Origin: QHXN01 sp032162705
GTDB lineage: Bacteria; Acidobacteriota; Blastocatellia; Pyrinomonadales; Pyrinomonadaceae
Length of the DNA stretch: 64,000 bases
Assembly: GCA_032162705.1 (NCBI GenBank)
Contig: JAVRON010000003.1
Span: forward strand, 18,084 to 82,083
Direction: 5' to 3'
The notes beneath the pieces are model-generated. The model had not been told where the DNA came from, did not search any database, and saw only the letters and a list, made by a program, of their open reading frames with translations. Of this stretch, positions 26,164 to 36,041 are shown in pieces. The position numbers were made by a program, and so were the translations under genes. Every line of letters starts with the position of its first letter. The stretch's first letter is position 1.

Positions 26164-28275
26164 TTATCTCCAGACCAGAACGTCGGCGGGCTTGAGCGGC
26201 TGAGTCCCGTAGAGAATCTCCGCGCTCTTCGGCGTGCCTAGCTCCGCCGGACTCGAAGAGTAGTTGACGGCGACCCAGAAGCCGTCGCGCCAGTCAACAT
26301 AGATGCCCCGCGGGTAGTCAGCGGTGATGATGCCAGCACGCTTATACACTTCGCGGAGTACATTCTTTTCGAGCTGCCCGTCTTTCGTCTGCACGCCTAT
26401 GTATGTGACGCTCCCCTTGCCGAGTCGCCTGTAAGTCACAGCGGTCTGCCCCGCGTAGAACTGATTTGAATACTTCGCAAGGCTCTCCGTGCCTTCGTTC
26501 GGCTTCAACACGTCGGCCCAGACGTTCCACTCGTAAGTCTTGCCGTTCGACGCGACTTCGCCTCGTCCGTCGTCGAGCAGCAGGTCGAAGAAGGAGACAT
26601 CCGCGCCGATGAGCGGGCGGATCGGCGCGGCCCACGGCGCTTCCCAGAGTTGGCCGTTCCGACGCTTCTGACCCGTGCGACAGGTAAGTATGAGGTTGCC
26701 GCCCTGCTCGACGTAGCGCGTCCACTTGGCGACGAGTCCTTCGTCAACGAGTTGGTAGGCTGGCGCGATGAGGACGGGGTACGAGTTGAAGTCCGCGTCT
26801 TCGGAGATGATGTCGAGCGGCGCGCCGAACGACTTGGCGATCTCAAGGTAGCGGAACACATGGCCCCACGTGTCCCAGAGCGCGGTCTGCTTCTGGTAGT
26901 CGATGTTCCAGAGGTTCTCCTCGTTCCACAGGATCGCCGTCCGGCGCGCGAGGTAGCTCGCGGGCGGGCGGGCGCTCGCGTCATACTTCGCGCGCATCTC
27001 GCGCATCTCGCGCGCGACCTGCGAGTACTCAAGGCCGCCGGGCGATGTGGTGACGCCGTCGGTACGGACGATGCCATAGTGATAGAGTTCGCTGCCGTAG
27101 AGCGGCTGGCGGTAGCGATAGTTGCACGCGAAGGAGAGGCCGCCCGCGAAGGCGTGCCAGAGCCACATGCGTACGACGCCCGGAGCGGGCTGCGGGTTGA
27201 TGCGCGCCCAGTTGACCTGACCGGGCTGCAACTCCATCACGCCCGTCACGCCCTTGATGTTTTTGTAGAAGGCGTTGGCGAAGGCGATGCCGTCGGGCCA
27301 CCCCAAACGGAAGCCGTCTTCGCCTAAGTTCCGACCGCCCCCCACGGGGTACATCGTGTAAGAGATGAAGTCGAGATCGCTTGAGCGTCGCGGGTCGCTG
27401 CTTCCCGTGGTCGAGATGTAGTTCGTCGTGATGAACTGGGAGGGCGAGGTGTGGCGGCGCAGGAGCGCCGCCTGCCGGTTGAGGAACTTCGCCGTCTGGT
27501 CGGCGGTGAAGCGCCGAAAGTCGAGTAAGGCGTGCGGGCTGACGCCGTAGAGCATTGACGGATTGGGCGCTCTGACTTGCTCGAAGCTATCGTACTTCAG
27601 ACTCCAGAAGGCTGCGCCCCACTCGCGGTTCAAAACGTCAACCGTCTTGTAGCGCGAGCGCAGCCATTCGCGGAAGGCCGCTTGCGCCGAAGGGCTGTAG
27701 TCGGGCGGCGCGCCAGGCTCGTTATCAAGCTGCCAGCCCCAGACCGCGGCGTTCTGGCCGTAGCGGATTGCGAGCTGCGTCACGACGCGCTCGGCCAAAC
27801 GAAGATATGTCGGGTCTGCAAGAGCGTTGTTGCCGCGCGAGCCGTGCTCCCGCCTGCGACCGTCCTCGCCGACAAGGAAGATGTCGGGGTACTTCTCCGC
27901 CATCCACGCGGGCGGCGTCGGCGTCGGCGTGCAGAGGATGACTTTCAGGTGGTGTCGCGCCGCGAGTTCTACCGCGCGGTCGAGCCAGGCGAAATCAAAC
28001 CGCCCCTCCTCCGGCTCCATGAACGCCCATGCGAACTCGCCCATGTGAACGAACTCGAAGCCGAGCCGCTCGATGTTTGCGAAGTCCCTGTCCCACTCGC
28101 CCTCCGGCCAGTGCTCCGGGTAGTAGTAGACGCCGACCCTCATCAAGTCCTTCGCCGGGAAGAAGCGCGACGCCGCTTCGTTTCGGTCGGGCGACTGCGG
28201 CAGCAGCGCCGCCGCGTTCGAGACGAGCAGGAGGAGCGCGAGCGAGAGGCGCAGCGTGTAACGGAGCATTTTCAT
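26164..28275 (-). CDS. Beta-galactosidase, GH42
   Basis: 703 residues with a signal peptide (LRLSLALLLLVSNAAAL), unlike most GH42 enzymes, which are cytosolic. The GH42 barrel begins VGVYYYPEHWPEGEWDRDF. The acid/base glutamate is in VWGWQLDNEPG and the likely nucleophile in GVMELQPGQVNW. A glutamine-amidotransferase-like trimerisation domain (ILWNEENLWNIDYQ ... LIAPAYQLVDEGL) and a small C-terminal beta domain follow. It removes beta-galactose from oligosaccharides such as xyloglucan or galactan side chains. It is the second gene of the operon, 49 bp after GH31. Confidence 0.92.
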   Translation of the reverse strand: MKMLRYTLRLSLALLLLVSNAAALLPQSPDRNEAASRFFPAKDLMRVGVYYYPEHWPEGEWDRDFANIERLGFEFVHMGEFAWAFMEPEEGRFDFAWLDRAVELAARHHLKVILCTPTPTPPAWMAEKYPDIFLVGEDGRRREHGSRGNNALADPTYLRLAERVVTQLAIRYGQNAAVWGWQLDNEPGAPPDYSPSAQAAFREWLRSRYKTVDVLNREWGAAFWSLKYDSFEQVRAPNPSMLYGVSPHALLDFRRFTADQTAKFLNRQAALLRRHTSPSQFITTNYISTTGSSDPRRSSDLDFISYTMYPVGGGRNLGEDGFRLGWPDGIAFANAFYKNIKGVTGVMELQPGQVNWARINPQPAPGVVRMWLWHAFAGGLSFACNYRYRQPLYGSELYHYGIVRTDGVTTSPGGLEYSQVAREMREMRAKYDASARPPASYLARRTAILWNEENLWNIDYQKQTALWDTWGHVFRYLEIAKSFGAPLDIISEDADFNSYPVLIAPAYQLVDEGLVAKWTRYVEQGGNLILTCRTGQKRRNGQLWEAPWAAPIRPLIGADVSFFDLLLDDGRGEVASNGKTYEWNVWADVLKPNEGTESLAKYSNQFYAGQTAVTYRRLGKGSVTYIGVQTKDGQLEKNVLREVYKRAGIITADYPRGIYVDWRDGFWVAVNYSSSPAELGTPKSAEILYGTQPLKPADVLVWR

Positions 28276-28324
28276 AGACGAGCTGTTATTCCGTGGTCAC
28301 ATAGGGACGCGCGGCATCGCGTCG

Positions 28325-30724
28325 TTACCGCGACGGGAAGCGCGTGAACTGCCACTTCACCTGGCCGCCGAGCGGATCGCCTTGCAGTGCGTAGCCTGCG
28401 GCCGTGCCGCTCAGGTTGAGCGTCTGAAGTTTGCCCTGCGGCAGCGCGAAGAGGCCGCCGACCGGCGCGCTGTCCGTGCTGAAGACTCTCAGCTCGACGT
28501 TCTTCCAGTCAATGTCCGCGGTGCTCTGCGCGACGCGGACGTGCGGGATGACGGAATGATTCCTCACGAGCAGCACGACCGGAACCTGCCCCGCCGTGAT
28601 CTGGTGCCACTGCGCGCCCGCGTAAACTTTGCCGGTCTGGTAATCAATCCAGTCGCCCGGCGGCAGATAGACCCGCCGGCTGTCGGCGCTCTCGAACAGA
28701 GGCGCGACGAGAAGGCTTGAGCCGAACATATACTCGTCGTCAACCGTCCAGGAGGTCGGGTCATCCGGGTACTCGAAGAAGAGCGCGCGCAGCACGGGGA
28801 AGCCCCGCGCCGAGGAGTCAACGGCCTGCGCGTAGATGTAGGGCATGAGCGAATACTTGAGGCCGAGAGCGCGGCGGAAGTCCTCGGTCAGAGCCTCGTC
28901 GTACTCCCAAGGCTCGCGCGGCGGCGCGCCGTGCGCGCGCGTGTGAGAGGTGAGCACGCCCCAGGCCATCCAGCGCCGGTAGAGGTCGCGCGGCGCGCGA
29001 TTGACGAAGCCGCCAACGTCGTGGCTCCAGTAAGTGAAGCCGGAGAGTCCGAACGACAAACCGCCGCGCAACTCCGCAGCCATCGCGGAGTCGGTGTTCT
29101 CGGCGTCGCCACCCCAGTGCAGAGGGTAGCGCTGGCTCCCGGCCCAAGCGCTTCGTGCCCAGATGATATTCTCGCCCGTCGTCTCTCTGGTAATGTCGGC
29201 GACGGCCTTGTTGTAGCGCAGCGGGTAGAGGTTGTGCTCGTACCAGCCCGTTCGGCCCGAAGCGTATTGACCATTGACGGGCGCGCCCTCGCCGAAATCA
29301 ACCTTGATCGCGCCGACTCCCATTTTGAGCAGTGCGGCGAGCTTCGACTGGTACCACTTCACGGCTTCGGGGTTGCTCATGTCGAGCACCGCGTCCTCGA
29401 AGGGGAGCGTGCCCGCCGCGTCTTTAACCTCGTAGCCGCCGGAGACGATCTCCTTATACAGTTCGTTCTTCGGCGTGAAGTATGTGTACTGCCAGAGGCT
29501 AATATGAAAGCCCTGCTTCTTCAGGTCAGCGATCATCCGCGCCGGGTCGCGAAAGCGCGACGTGGAGAAACGGTAGTTGCTGCGCCAGTCGGTCTCGAAC
29601 CATCCGGTGTCGAGGTGAATAACGTCCGCCGGGACGCGGTGCTCGCGCAGGCGTGCCGCCACGTCGCGCACCTCATCCTCCGACTTATACGTGATGCGGC
29701 TCATCCAGAAGCCGAAAGACCAGAGCGGCGGGACGGGGCTGCGGCCCGTCAGGGCCGTGTACTCGGAGAGGATGTCTTTGGGCTGGCCGAGGAAGATGAA
29801 GAGGTCGAGGTTCTCGTCGCCGGTGTAGATGGTGTTGTGAGAGTCGTAGGTCTTGCCGAAGTCGAAGGTGACGGGCGCGCTGGTGTGGACGAACATGCCG
29901 TAGCCATTGCTGCTCAAGAAAAATGGGATGGGCTTGTACATCAACTCGTTCTGCGCGCCCATCGCGTCGCGCGTCCAGGCGTTGACCTTCTGCCCGCGCT
30001 TGTCGAGGCGCGTGAACGACTCGCCGCAGCCGAAAATCTTCTCGTCGTGTTGCAGCTCAAACGTCGCGGCCGTCATGTGGCCGAGATCGCTCGCGCGACG
30101 GACGAAAGAGAAAGGGATGGGCGTGAAGTAGGTCGCCGGGTCGCCGATGGTTTGCGTGCGCGTCAGGAGGCGGCCCGCCGAGTCGTAGAACTCTACGTGC
30201 CAGGGGTCTTTGATGAGTCGCACCTGCCCGTAGGCGCTCGTGTACGTAACGCCTTTGTCCGTCTGCTCGACCTTCCACGTGTGATCGACGGGTGGCGTGC
30301 CGACGAGCATGAGCGAATCCGAGTCGCGCGGCATCTCGGAGCGCGAGGTGAAGCGCAGGCGGATGGTGCGCGGCGTGACGAAGGAAATGGAGAATGGCAG
30401 CACGGGGTCTTGGTCGTATTCCGTGCCGGGGAACTCGGTCGCCCGCCCGCGCGTGAGCGTCACGTCAATCTTGTTGAAGGAGAGTGTCGTACTCCGCAGA
30501 TACCTGTCCCACTGGAGTGTGCCCTGCCCGGTCGCCGCGTCGAAATCCTTAACGCGGCTCCCGACGAAGTAGTTCTGCTCCATCTTCTGGAACTCCTGGC
30601 TCACGTCCACGGGGTCGCCCATCACCTGCGCCGCGACGCCTACCGCTGGCAGTAACGAAAGAACCAGTGCGAGAAGCAGACGCGCTCTGGCGCGTCGCAC
30701 TTTGCTGATGAGATAAGGGATCAA
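28325..30724 (-). CDS. GH31 glycosidase, probable alpha-xylosidase
   Basis: About 799 residues with a signal peptide (ARLLLALVLSLLPAVGVAAQ). GH31 features include the N-terminal beta-sandwich (FGCGESFTRLDKRGQ), the barrel segment PPLWSFGFWMSR, VIHLDTGWFETDW, the nucleophile in GAIKVDFGEG and the acid/base in WGGDAENTDSAMA. The KVDFGE form is that of YicI-type alpha-xylosidases rather than alpha-glucosidases, so removal of alpha-1,6-xylose from xyloglucan oligosaccharides is likely. TTG at 30724 is chosen because GAGGAG lies about 8 nt upstream and the signal begins here; the open frame reaches 30805. First gene of a five-gene operon. Confidence 0.88.
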   Translation of the reverse strand: MIPYLISKVRRARARLLLALVLSLLPAVGVAAQVMGDPVDVSQEFQKMEQNYFVGSRVKDFDAATGQGTLQWDRYLRSTTLSFNKIDVTLTRGRATEFPGTEYDQDPVLPFSISFVTPRTIRLRFTSRSEMPRDSDSLMLVGTPPVDHTWKVEQTDKGVTYTSAYGQVRLIKDPWHVEFYDSAGRLLTRTQTIGDPATYFTPIPFSFVRRASDLGHMTAATFELQHDEKIFGCGESFTRLDKRGQKVNAWTRDAMGAQNELMYKPIPFFLSSNGYGMFVHTSAPVTFDFGKTYDSHNTIYTGDENLDLFIFLGQPKDILSEYTALTGRSPVPPLWSFGFWMSRITYKSEDEVRDVAARLREHRVPADVIHLDTGWFETDWRSNYRFSTSRFRDPARMIADLKKQGFHISLWQYTYFTPKNELYKEIVSGGYEVKDAAGTLPFEDAVLDMSNPEAVKWYQSKLAALLKMGVGAIKVDFGEGAPVNGQYASGRTGWYEHNLYPLRYNKAVADITRETTGENIIWARSAWAGSQRYPLHWGGDAENTDSAMAAELRGGLSFGLSGFTYWSHDVGGFVNRAPRDLYRRWMAWGVLTSHTRAHGAPPREPWEYDEALTEDFRRALGLKYSLMPYIYAQAVDSSARGFPVLRALFFEYPDDPTSWTVDDEYMFGSSLLVAPLFESADSRRVYLPPGDWIDYQTGKVYAGAQWHQITAGQVPVVLLVRNHSVIPHVRVAQSTADIDWKNVELRVFSTDSAPVGGLFALPQGKLQTLNLSGTAAGYALQGDPLGGQVKWQFTRFPSR

Positions 30725-31025
30725 TTCCGTATTCTCCTCTCGATCCGGCGAGCGCCGGCGATTGAAAGGAAATGTCGCGCCGCGAAGGCCGTCGGAGCTG
30801 TTCACGCCGAACGCGGGTCAGCGCGGACACGCGCGTCGGCGAGCACGTAAGACACACTTTGAAATGGCTTGTGCCGAAACACTCCGCGCAAGACAAAGGT
30901 TGTTGACAAGGTGCGGTGGCGAAGTTACGTTACCGCTCACGGCCTTGTCAAGATAAAGAAATTCCACATCACACAGACGTTTCGGTCTCCAGATCAGGGA
31001 CGCTTATAAAGAGCCGCGGACTCTT
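30725..31025. promoter_or_regulatory. Divergent promoter region, GH31 operon / GH95
   Basis: The region holds a perfect 9-bp inverted repeat whose arms both read TTGACAAGG outward: 30903-30911 on plus, 30943-30951 on minus. On the plus strand TTGACA is followed after 17 bp by TACGTT (30926-30931). On the minus strand TTGACA is followed after 18 bp by TAACTT. This looks like two overlapping face-to-face sigma70-type promoters serving the GH31 operon and GH95. The -10 boxes are poor matches, as expected for activated promoters. No convincing copy of the 24-bp operator is seen. Confidence 0.5.
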
Positions 31026-33455
31026 ATGAAGAATCGCACCAGCCGCCGGGAATTCCTTTTCAAGAGCTTGCTTGCGTGGGCCGCGCCGTTCGCCTTCATC
31101 AAGTCGAGGGGCGCGCGGCGGACGCCGTTCGCAATGTCGCCGGTGCCGCTCGCATTAGATGATGATGCCACCGCGTCGGCGGACTTAAAGCTCTGGTACG
31201 ACAGGCCCGCTGCGCAGTGGGTCGAGGCGCTGCCCGTCGGCAACGGGCGTCTCGCCGCGATGGTCTTCGGCGGCACGGTCATTGAGCGCCTGCAACTCAA
31301 CGAGGACACACTCTACGCGGGCGGCCCCTACGACCCGACGAACCCGGAGGCGCTTGCTACACTCCCTGAAGCGAGGCGGCTCATCTTCGACGGCAAGTAC
31401 AAAGAAGCGAACGACCTCATCGGCGAGAAGATGATGGCCCGCACAATCAAGCAGATGCCCTTTCAGCCTGTCGGCGACCTCAACTTAAACTTCCCCGACC
31501 ACGACGACGCATCCGCCTACCGGCGCGAGCTTAACCTCGACACGGCCATTGCCTCGGTCACTTACACGGTTGGGGGCGTGCGCCACATGCGCGAAGTTTT
31601 CTCAAGCCCCGTTGACCAGATGCTCGTCGTCCGGCTGACCGCAGACCGCCCCGGCCAACTCAGCTTCACGGCCTCCATGAAGACGCCGCAGGAGGCGACG
31701 ATTACAACCGAGTCCGGCCACACGCTCGTCATGCGCGGGCGCGGTGGCGACGCCTTCGGCATCAAGGGCGCGCTCAGATTTCAGGCCCGCGCACGCGTTT
31801 TCGCCGAGGGTGGGAAGACGGCGGCGGACAAAGACGGCATCAACGTCAGTGGAGCAGACGCAGCGACTATACTGATTGCCGCGACCACCAGCTACAGAAG
31901 CTACAAGGACGTGTCGGGCGATCCCGAACGACTCGCCGCCTCGACCTTGGACAAGGCCGCCGCGCGCAGTTTCGAGAGGATGCGCGCCGAGCACGTCGGC
32001 GAACATCAACGCCTCTTCCGGCGCGTCCATCTAGACCTCGGCCCAAGCGACGCCGCGCGTCTCCCGACGGATAAAAGAATCGTCCGTCTCGCCGAAGGCA
32101 AAGAAGACCCGCAACTCGCCGCGCTCTATTTTCAATATGGCCGCTACCTGCTCATCTCCTCCTCACGCCCCGGCACGCAGCCCGCGAACCTGCAAGGCAT
32201 CTGGAATGAAAGCATGACGCCGCCGTGGGAGTCGAAGTACACGATCAACATCAACACGGAGATGAACTACTGGCTGGCAGAACCGACGAACCTCGCAGAG
32301 TGCCACGAGCCGCTCATCCGCATGGTCACGGAACTCGTTGAGAACGGGAGCCGCACGGCGCGCGTTCACTGGGGCGCACGGGGCTGGGTCTGCCACCACA
32401 ACACAGACCTGTGGCGCGCGTGCGCGCCCGTGGACGGGCCCCTCTGGGGCATGTGGCCGGCGGGCGGCGCGTGGCTTTGCAAGCACCTCTGGGATCACTA
32501 CGAGTTCGCGCCCGACAGAAACTACCTCGCGAAAATCTATCACGTGTTGAAGGGCGCGGCTGAGTTCTTCGCCGACACGCTCGTTGAAGAACCAAAGCAC
32601 AAGTGGCTCGTCACCTGCCCCTCGCTCTCGCCGGAGCACGTCCACCCCGGCGGCGTCTCGGTCTGCGCCGGCCCCGTGATGGACACGCAGATCATCCGCG
32701 ACCTCTTCAAACACTGCGCCGCGGCCGCGCACATTCTCGGCATTGACAGAGAGTTCGCGGCGCGTCTCTCATCTCTGCTCCCGCGCATGGCCCCGATGCA
32801 AATCGGCAAGGCCGGGCAGTTGCAGGAGTGGCTCGAAGACTGGGACATGGAAGCGCCGGAGCGCACGCACCGACACGTCTCGCACCTCTACGGCCTGCAC
32901 CCGAGCAACCAGATCACGCCGCGCGCCACGCCCGAACTCTTCGCGGCGGCCAGACGGACGCTCGAAATACGCGGCGACGCAGGCACCGGCTGGAGCCTCG
33001 CTTGGAAGATAAACTTCTGGGCGCGCCTCCTCGACGGCGAGCGCGCTTACAACCTTTTGAAGACCGCGCTCACGCCCGTTTATACGGAACATGCGGCGCA
33101 CAGCGGCGGAGGCGGCGTCTATCCGAATCTCTTCGACGCGCACCCGCCTTTCCAGATAGACGGCAACTTCGGCGCGACCTCCGGCATCGCCGAGATGCTC
33201 TTACAGTCGCACGCGGGAGAGATACACCTTCTGCCCGCGCTGCCCGCCGCGTGGCCGAAGGGGAATGTCACGGCCCTGCGCGCACGCGGCGGCTTCGAGG
33301 TGGACATAAGCTGGGACGGGGGCCGACTCACTCATGCCACCCTTCGCGGCGTCACGGGAACGACTTGCAAAGTGCGTTACGGCGAACGTACTGTCGCGCT
33401 CAGCGTCGGGCGCAGTCAGACCGCGCGGCTCGACGCGAACCTCCGGCGGTCATAA
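31026..33455 (+). CDS. Alpha-L-fucosidase, GH95
   Basis: 809 residues. The N-terminus SRREFLFKSLLAWAAPFAF is a Tat-like signal. The GH95 start is WYDRPAAQWVEALPVGNGRLA, with QLNEDTLYAGGPYDPTNPE typical of the family. The alpha/alpha barrel contains NLQGIWNESMTPPWESKY, INTEMNYWLAEPTNLAECH and THRHVSHLYGLHPSNQI; the C-terminal part has YPNLFDAHPPFQIDGNFG. It hydrolyses alpha-1,2-fucose, as found on plant xyloglucan; some GH95 members act on L-galactose. It is monocistronic on the plus strand, divergent from the GH31 operon. Confidence 0.93.
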   Translation: MKNRTSRREFLFKSLLAWAAPFAFIKSRGARRTPFAMSPVPLALDDDATASADLKLWYDRPAAQWVEALPVGNGRLAAMVFGGTVIERLQLNEDTLYAGGPYDPTNPEALATLPEARRLIFDGKYKEANDLIGEKMMARTIKQMPFQPVGDLNLNFPDHDDASAYRRELNLDTAIASVTYTVGGVRHMREVFSSPVDQMLVVRLTADRPGQLSFTASMKTPQEATITTESGHTLVMRGRGGDAFGIKGALRFQARARVFAEGGKTAADKDGINVSGADAATILIAATTSYRSYKDVSGDPERLAASTLDKAAARSFERMRAEHVGEHQRLFRRVHLDLGPSDAARLPTDKRIVRLAEGKEDPQLAALYFQYGRYLLISSSRPGTQPANLQGIWNESMTPPWESKYTININTEMNYWLAEPTNLAECHEPLIRMVTELVENGSRTARVHWGARGWVCHHNTDLWRACAPVDGPLWGMWPAGGAWLCKHLWDHYEFAPDRNYLAKIYHVLKGAAEFFADTLVEEPKHKWLVTCPSLSPEHVHPGGVSVCAGPVMDTQIIRDLFKHCAAAAHILGIDREFAARLSSLLPRMAPMQIGKAGQLQEWLEDWDMEAPERTHRHVSHLYGLHPSNQITPRATPELFAAARRTLEIRGDAGTGWSLAWKINFWARLLDGERAYNLLKTALTPVYTEHAAHSGGGGVYPNLFDAHPPFQIDGNFGATSGIAEMLLQSHAGEIHLLPALPAAWPKGNVTALRARGGFEVDISWDGGRLTHATLRGVTGTTCKVRYGERTVALSVGRSQTARLDANLRRS

Positions 33456-33477
33456 AAAACTTTAGCTTTGACTTGCG

Positions 33478-33511
33478 GCGACGCGAGGCGTGACGGGCGG
33501 CCTCGCGTCGC
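33478..33511. terminator. Hairpin after GH95
   Basis: A perfect 11-bp inverted repeat (33478-33488 GCGACGCGAGG, 33501-33511) with a 12-nt loop lies 23 bp after the fucosidase stop and before the convergent GH5 gene. No T-tract follows, so function as an intrinsic terminator is uncertain. Confidence 0.45.
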
Positions 33512-33616
33512 GCGCGTGCATTGATAAAGACTTTTATGCGTTCAAGCTGAATATCAAGTCCATCACGGTCGAGCAGGCTATCGAAGCCGTCCCTGCCTTA
33601 ACTCAAGCTTCTCGCC

Positions 33617-34831
33617 TCAACGCCCCGTCTGCTTTTGAGCGTGAAGCCCCAGGGCGTCGGCGGTCTGCGGGTCGGGTTCCGCGCGCCCATCTTTCCTGAC
33701 GGCGACTCCGAATCCGCCCGCGTAGTCCCACATCGCCCAGCCTATCCCGTGACGCTCAAGCGCGACGCGCACGTCCTCAATCCAGCGCAGGCGCGCGTCC
33801 GCCGGGGCGTAGGCTCGATAGACTCCGAACTCGTTGCACGTAAGCGGCACGCCGCGCTTCTGCGCCCAGTCGGCGGCGAGCACGATCATGCGTTCCAGAC
33901 GCTCCGCGTCCCAGTGCTCTTCACCGTAACCCTTCAGAGCACCGCGCGCGGATTCGTTCCCCGTCGAGGGCAGAAGGGCGGCGACCGCGTCGGGGCTGGA
34001 CGGGTAAGGGACGCCTTTGAGGTAAGGCCAATACTGCGCGCCCCACGTTGCGCCCTGATGCGTGAAGGTGTGCGGGTCGTAGAGGTGAAAGTTGTAGATG
34101 ACGTTCCGGTCGGCGAGCGGCTCGATGAGAAGAAATTGGTCAACGGAAGACCAGCGCGGGCCAGTGGCGATGATCGTGTGGCGAGGCGCGCCCTCACGTA
34201 TCGCTGCGGCCACACGCGCCTGAATGCCCATCCATCGGTAAGGGTCTTCGATCATCGGCTCGTTGAGGATTTCGAGGAAGAGGCGTTCAGGGTCGCGCCC
34301 GGAGAGGTGACGGGCGAGCGAGCGCCAGAACTCTGCGAACGCCTCGACGTGCTTGTCGTCCGTCCTGAGTTTGATCTTGAACTCATCGGACGGGTGTATG
34401 TCGAATATGACCGCGAGGCCGCTCGCGAGCATCATGTCGAGCGCGTCGTCCAAGCGGCGCAGGTACTCTGCGTTGAGGTCTGCGGGGTGCGCCTCGTTGA
34501 AGAGCGGGGCGGGTTCGACCGTGAAGCGCACGTGGTCGAAGCCGAGGCTCTTGATGAGCGCGATGTCTCGCGCGGTCGTGTGCGTCTTCAGGTGATTCTC
34601 CGAATAGTCGCCGCCCGGAGACTGCGCGAACCAGTGGCTCAGGTTGATGCCTCGTCGCAGGCGCGCGGCTCTCGACCAAGCTACTCGCGCGGTGTTATCG
34701 CCGGGACGCTCGGCCTGCGCGGCTGTGCTCGGAGGAAAATCAACGGCAAGCTTCGCGCGCGTCGTCCTCGCGCACGGCGCGGCGAGCGGCGCGAGCATGG
34801 TTAAGAGTGCGAGGAGTATTCGTCTGAACAT
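33617..34831 (-). CDS. GH5-family cellulase-like glycosidase
   Basis: 404 residues with a signal peptide (FRRILLALLTMLAPLAAPCA). The barrel starts RRGINLSHWFAQ and includes HVRFTVEPAPLFN, FDIHPS, the acid/base in FLEILNEPMIED, YNFHLYDPHTFTHQG and the nucleophile in LTCNEFGVYRA. It probably cleaves beta-1,4-glucan, xyloglucan or mannan; the subfamily cannot be set by eye. The ATG at 34831 (start of the signal peptide) is used because the longer frame to 34978 overlaps the GH27 gene. GH27 ends 10 bp upstream, so the two form an operon. Confidence 0.87.
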   Translation of the reverse strand: MFRRILLALLTMLAPLAAPCARTTRAKLAVDFPPSTAAQAERPGDNTARVAWSRAARLRRGINLSHWFAQSPGGDYSENHLKTHTTARDIALIKSLGFDHVRFTVEPAPLFNEAHPADLNAEYLRRLDDALDMMLASGLAVIFDIHPSDEFKIKLRTDDKHVEAFAEFWRSLARHLSGRDPERLFLEILNEPMIEDPYRWMGIQARVAAAIREGAPRHTIIATGPRWSSVDQFLLIEPLADRNVIYNFHLYDPHTFTHQGATWGAQYWPYLKGVPYPSSPDAVAALLPSTGNESARGALKGYGEEHWDAERLERMIVLAADWAQKRGVPLTCNEFGVYRAYAPADARLRWIEDVRVALERHGIGWAMWDYAGGFGVAVRKDGRAEPDPQTADALGLHAQKQTGR

Positions 34832-34841
34832 GGCTGCGACC

Positions 34842-36041
34842 TTAAGGCTCGACTTTGACGAGGACGACACCATGCGCCGGCACATCAGCGCCGAAGCCAC
34901 CGTTGTACTTACCCAAATCCTTCTTCGCCCAGAGATCGCGCACCGTGGCGGAGAGGCGGGCGGGGTAGCCGATCTCATTCCAAGAGACGGAAATCTTCGC
35001 GGGCGCGGCTCCGCGGTTCAGCAGCGCGACCGCGCGCCCGCCGTCCGAGAGTTGTTTTGCCCAAACGTCTGAGTCGCCTTCGCGCTTCACCCTCCGCCCC
35101 TGAAGTCCGAGCGGGTCTTGGTCAATCGCGATGACTTCCCTATTCGTCAGTATCCCGGCAATCTCCGGCGTCATCGTGCGGATGTCGTTGCCGGCCATCA
35201 GGGGCGCGGCCAGAACGCACCAGAGGCTGAAGTGCGCGCGGTACTCGTTCGCCGTCATCCCGCCGTTGCCGACTTCGAGCATGTCGGGGTCGTTCCAGTG
35301 TCCGGGGCCCGCGTAAGACTCAAGGCCGTCCTGAAGGTCGAGGATATGGACGAAGCCCATGCCGCCCCAATCCTTCTTACAGTCCCAGCAGTCCTGTATG
35401 TCGCCGGTCGTGCGCCACAGGTTCCCCACGTCGCGCGCCCACGTCCAGGGCTTCGACGATCCCCACTCGCAGATGCTGAAGACGATGGGGCGGCCCGCCT
35501 TCAAGAGCGCGTCGCGCATGATCGAGTAAGACGCTTGCTGGTTCTGTGTGCTTGTCGAGCACCAGTCGTACTTCAGGTAGTCAACGCCCCACGCCGCGTA
35601 CTGCCGCGCGTCTTGGAACTCGTAGCCGCGACCGCCCGGCCGCTTCTGGCAGGTGAGCGTACCCGCGTCGGAGTAGAGGCCGAACTTGAGTCCCTTCGAG
35701 TGGACGTAGTCGGCGAGCGCCTTCATTCCTGAAGGGAATCGCTGCGGGTCGGGGATGATGTTCCCCTGCGCGTCTCTATCCACCTGCCAGCAGTCGTCAA
35801 TGACGACGTAAGTGTAACCGGCGTCGCGCATCCCCGACGTGACGAGTGCATCGGCCATCTCCTCAATGAGCTTCTCGCTCACGTTGCAGCCGAACTTGTT
35901 CCAACTGTTCCAGCCCATCGGCGGCGTCCGCGCAAGACCGTTGTCGAGCGCGCGCGCACGCGCGACAGTCACCGACGAGAACACGGCGATCAATACACAC
36001 AGCAGCCGACAACAGCGGCGGAACATCACGGCCTCGTTCAT
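34842..36041 (-). CDS. Alpha-galactosidase, GH27
   Basis: 399 residues with a signal peptide (LLCVLIAVFSSVTVARA). GH27 motifs are TPPMGWNSWNKFGCN, YVVIDDCWQVDRD, the nucleophile Asp in LKYDWCS, PIVFSICEWG and the acid/base Asp in GPGHWNDPDMLEVGNGG. A C-terminal beta domain follows. It removes alpha-1,6-galactose, for example from galactomannan, which fits the neighbouring GH5 and the beta-mannosidase at 18 kb. Start ATG at 36041 (GGAG 7 nt upstream); ATG at 36026 is an alternative with GAGG 5 nt upstream. Confidence 0.93.
   Translation of the reverse strand: MNEAVMFRRCCRLLCVLIAVFSSVTVARARALDNGLARTPPMGWNSWNKFGCNVSEKLIEEMADALVTSGMRDAGYTYVVIDDCWQVDRDAQGNIIPDPQRFPSGMKALADYVHSKGLKFGLYSDAGTLTCQKRPGGRGYEFQDARQYAAWGVDYLKYDWCSTSTQNQQASYSIMRDALLKAGRPIVFSICEWGSSKPWTWARDVGNLWRTTGDIQDCWDCKKDWGGMGFVHILDLQDGLESYAGPGHWNDPDMLEVGNGGMTANEYRAHFSLWCVLAAPLMAGNDIRTMTPEIAGILTNREVIAIDQDPLGLQGRRVKREGDSDVWAKQLSDGGRAVALLNRGAAPAKISVSWNEIGYPARLSATVRDLWAKKDLGKYNGGFGADVPAHGVVLVKVEP

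Noticed and set aside
28931..30655. A 574-codon open frame on plus antisense to GH31
   Set aside because: The translation is Arg/Val-rich with no recognisable motif. It mirrors a clearly coding gene and is a product of high GC codon use.
34832..34978. N-terminal extension of the GH5 gene
   Set aside because: The 49 extra residues overlap the GH27 gene and are Arg/Ser-rich; the signal peptide starts at 34831.
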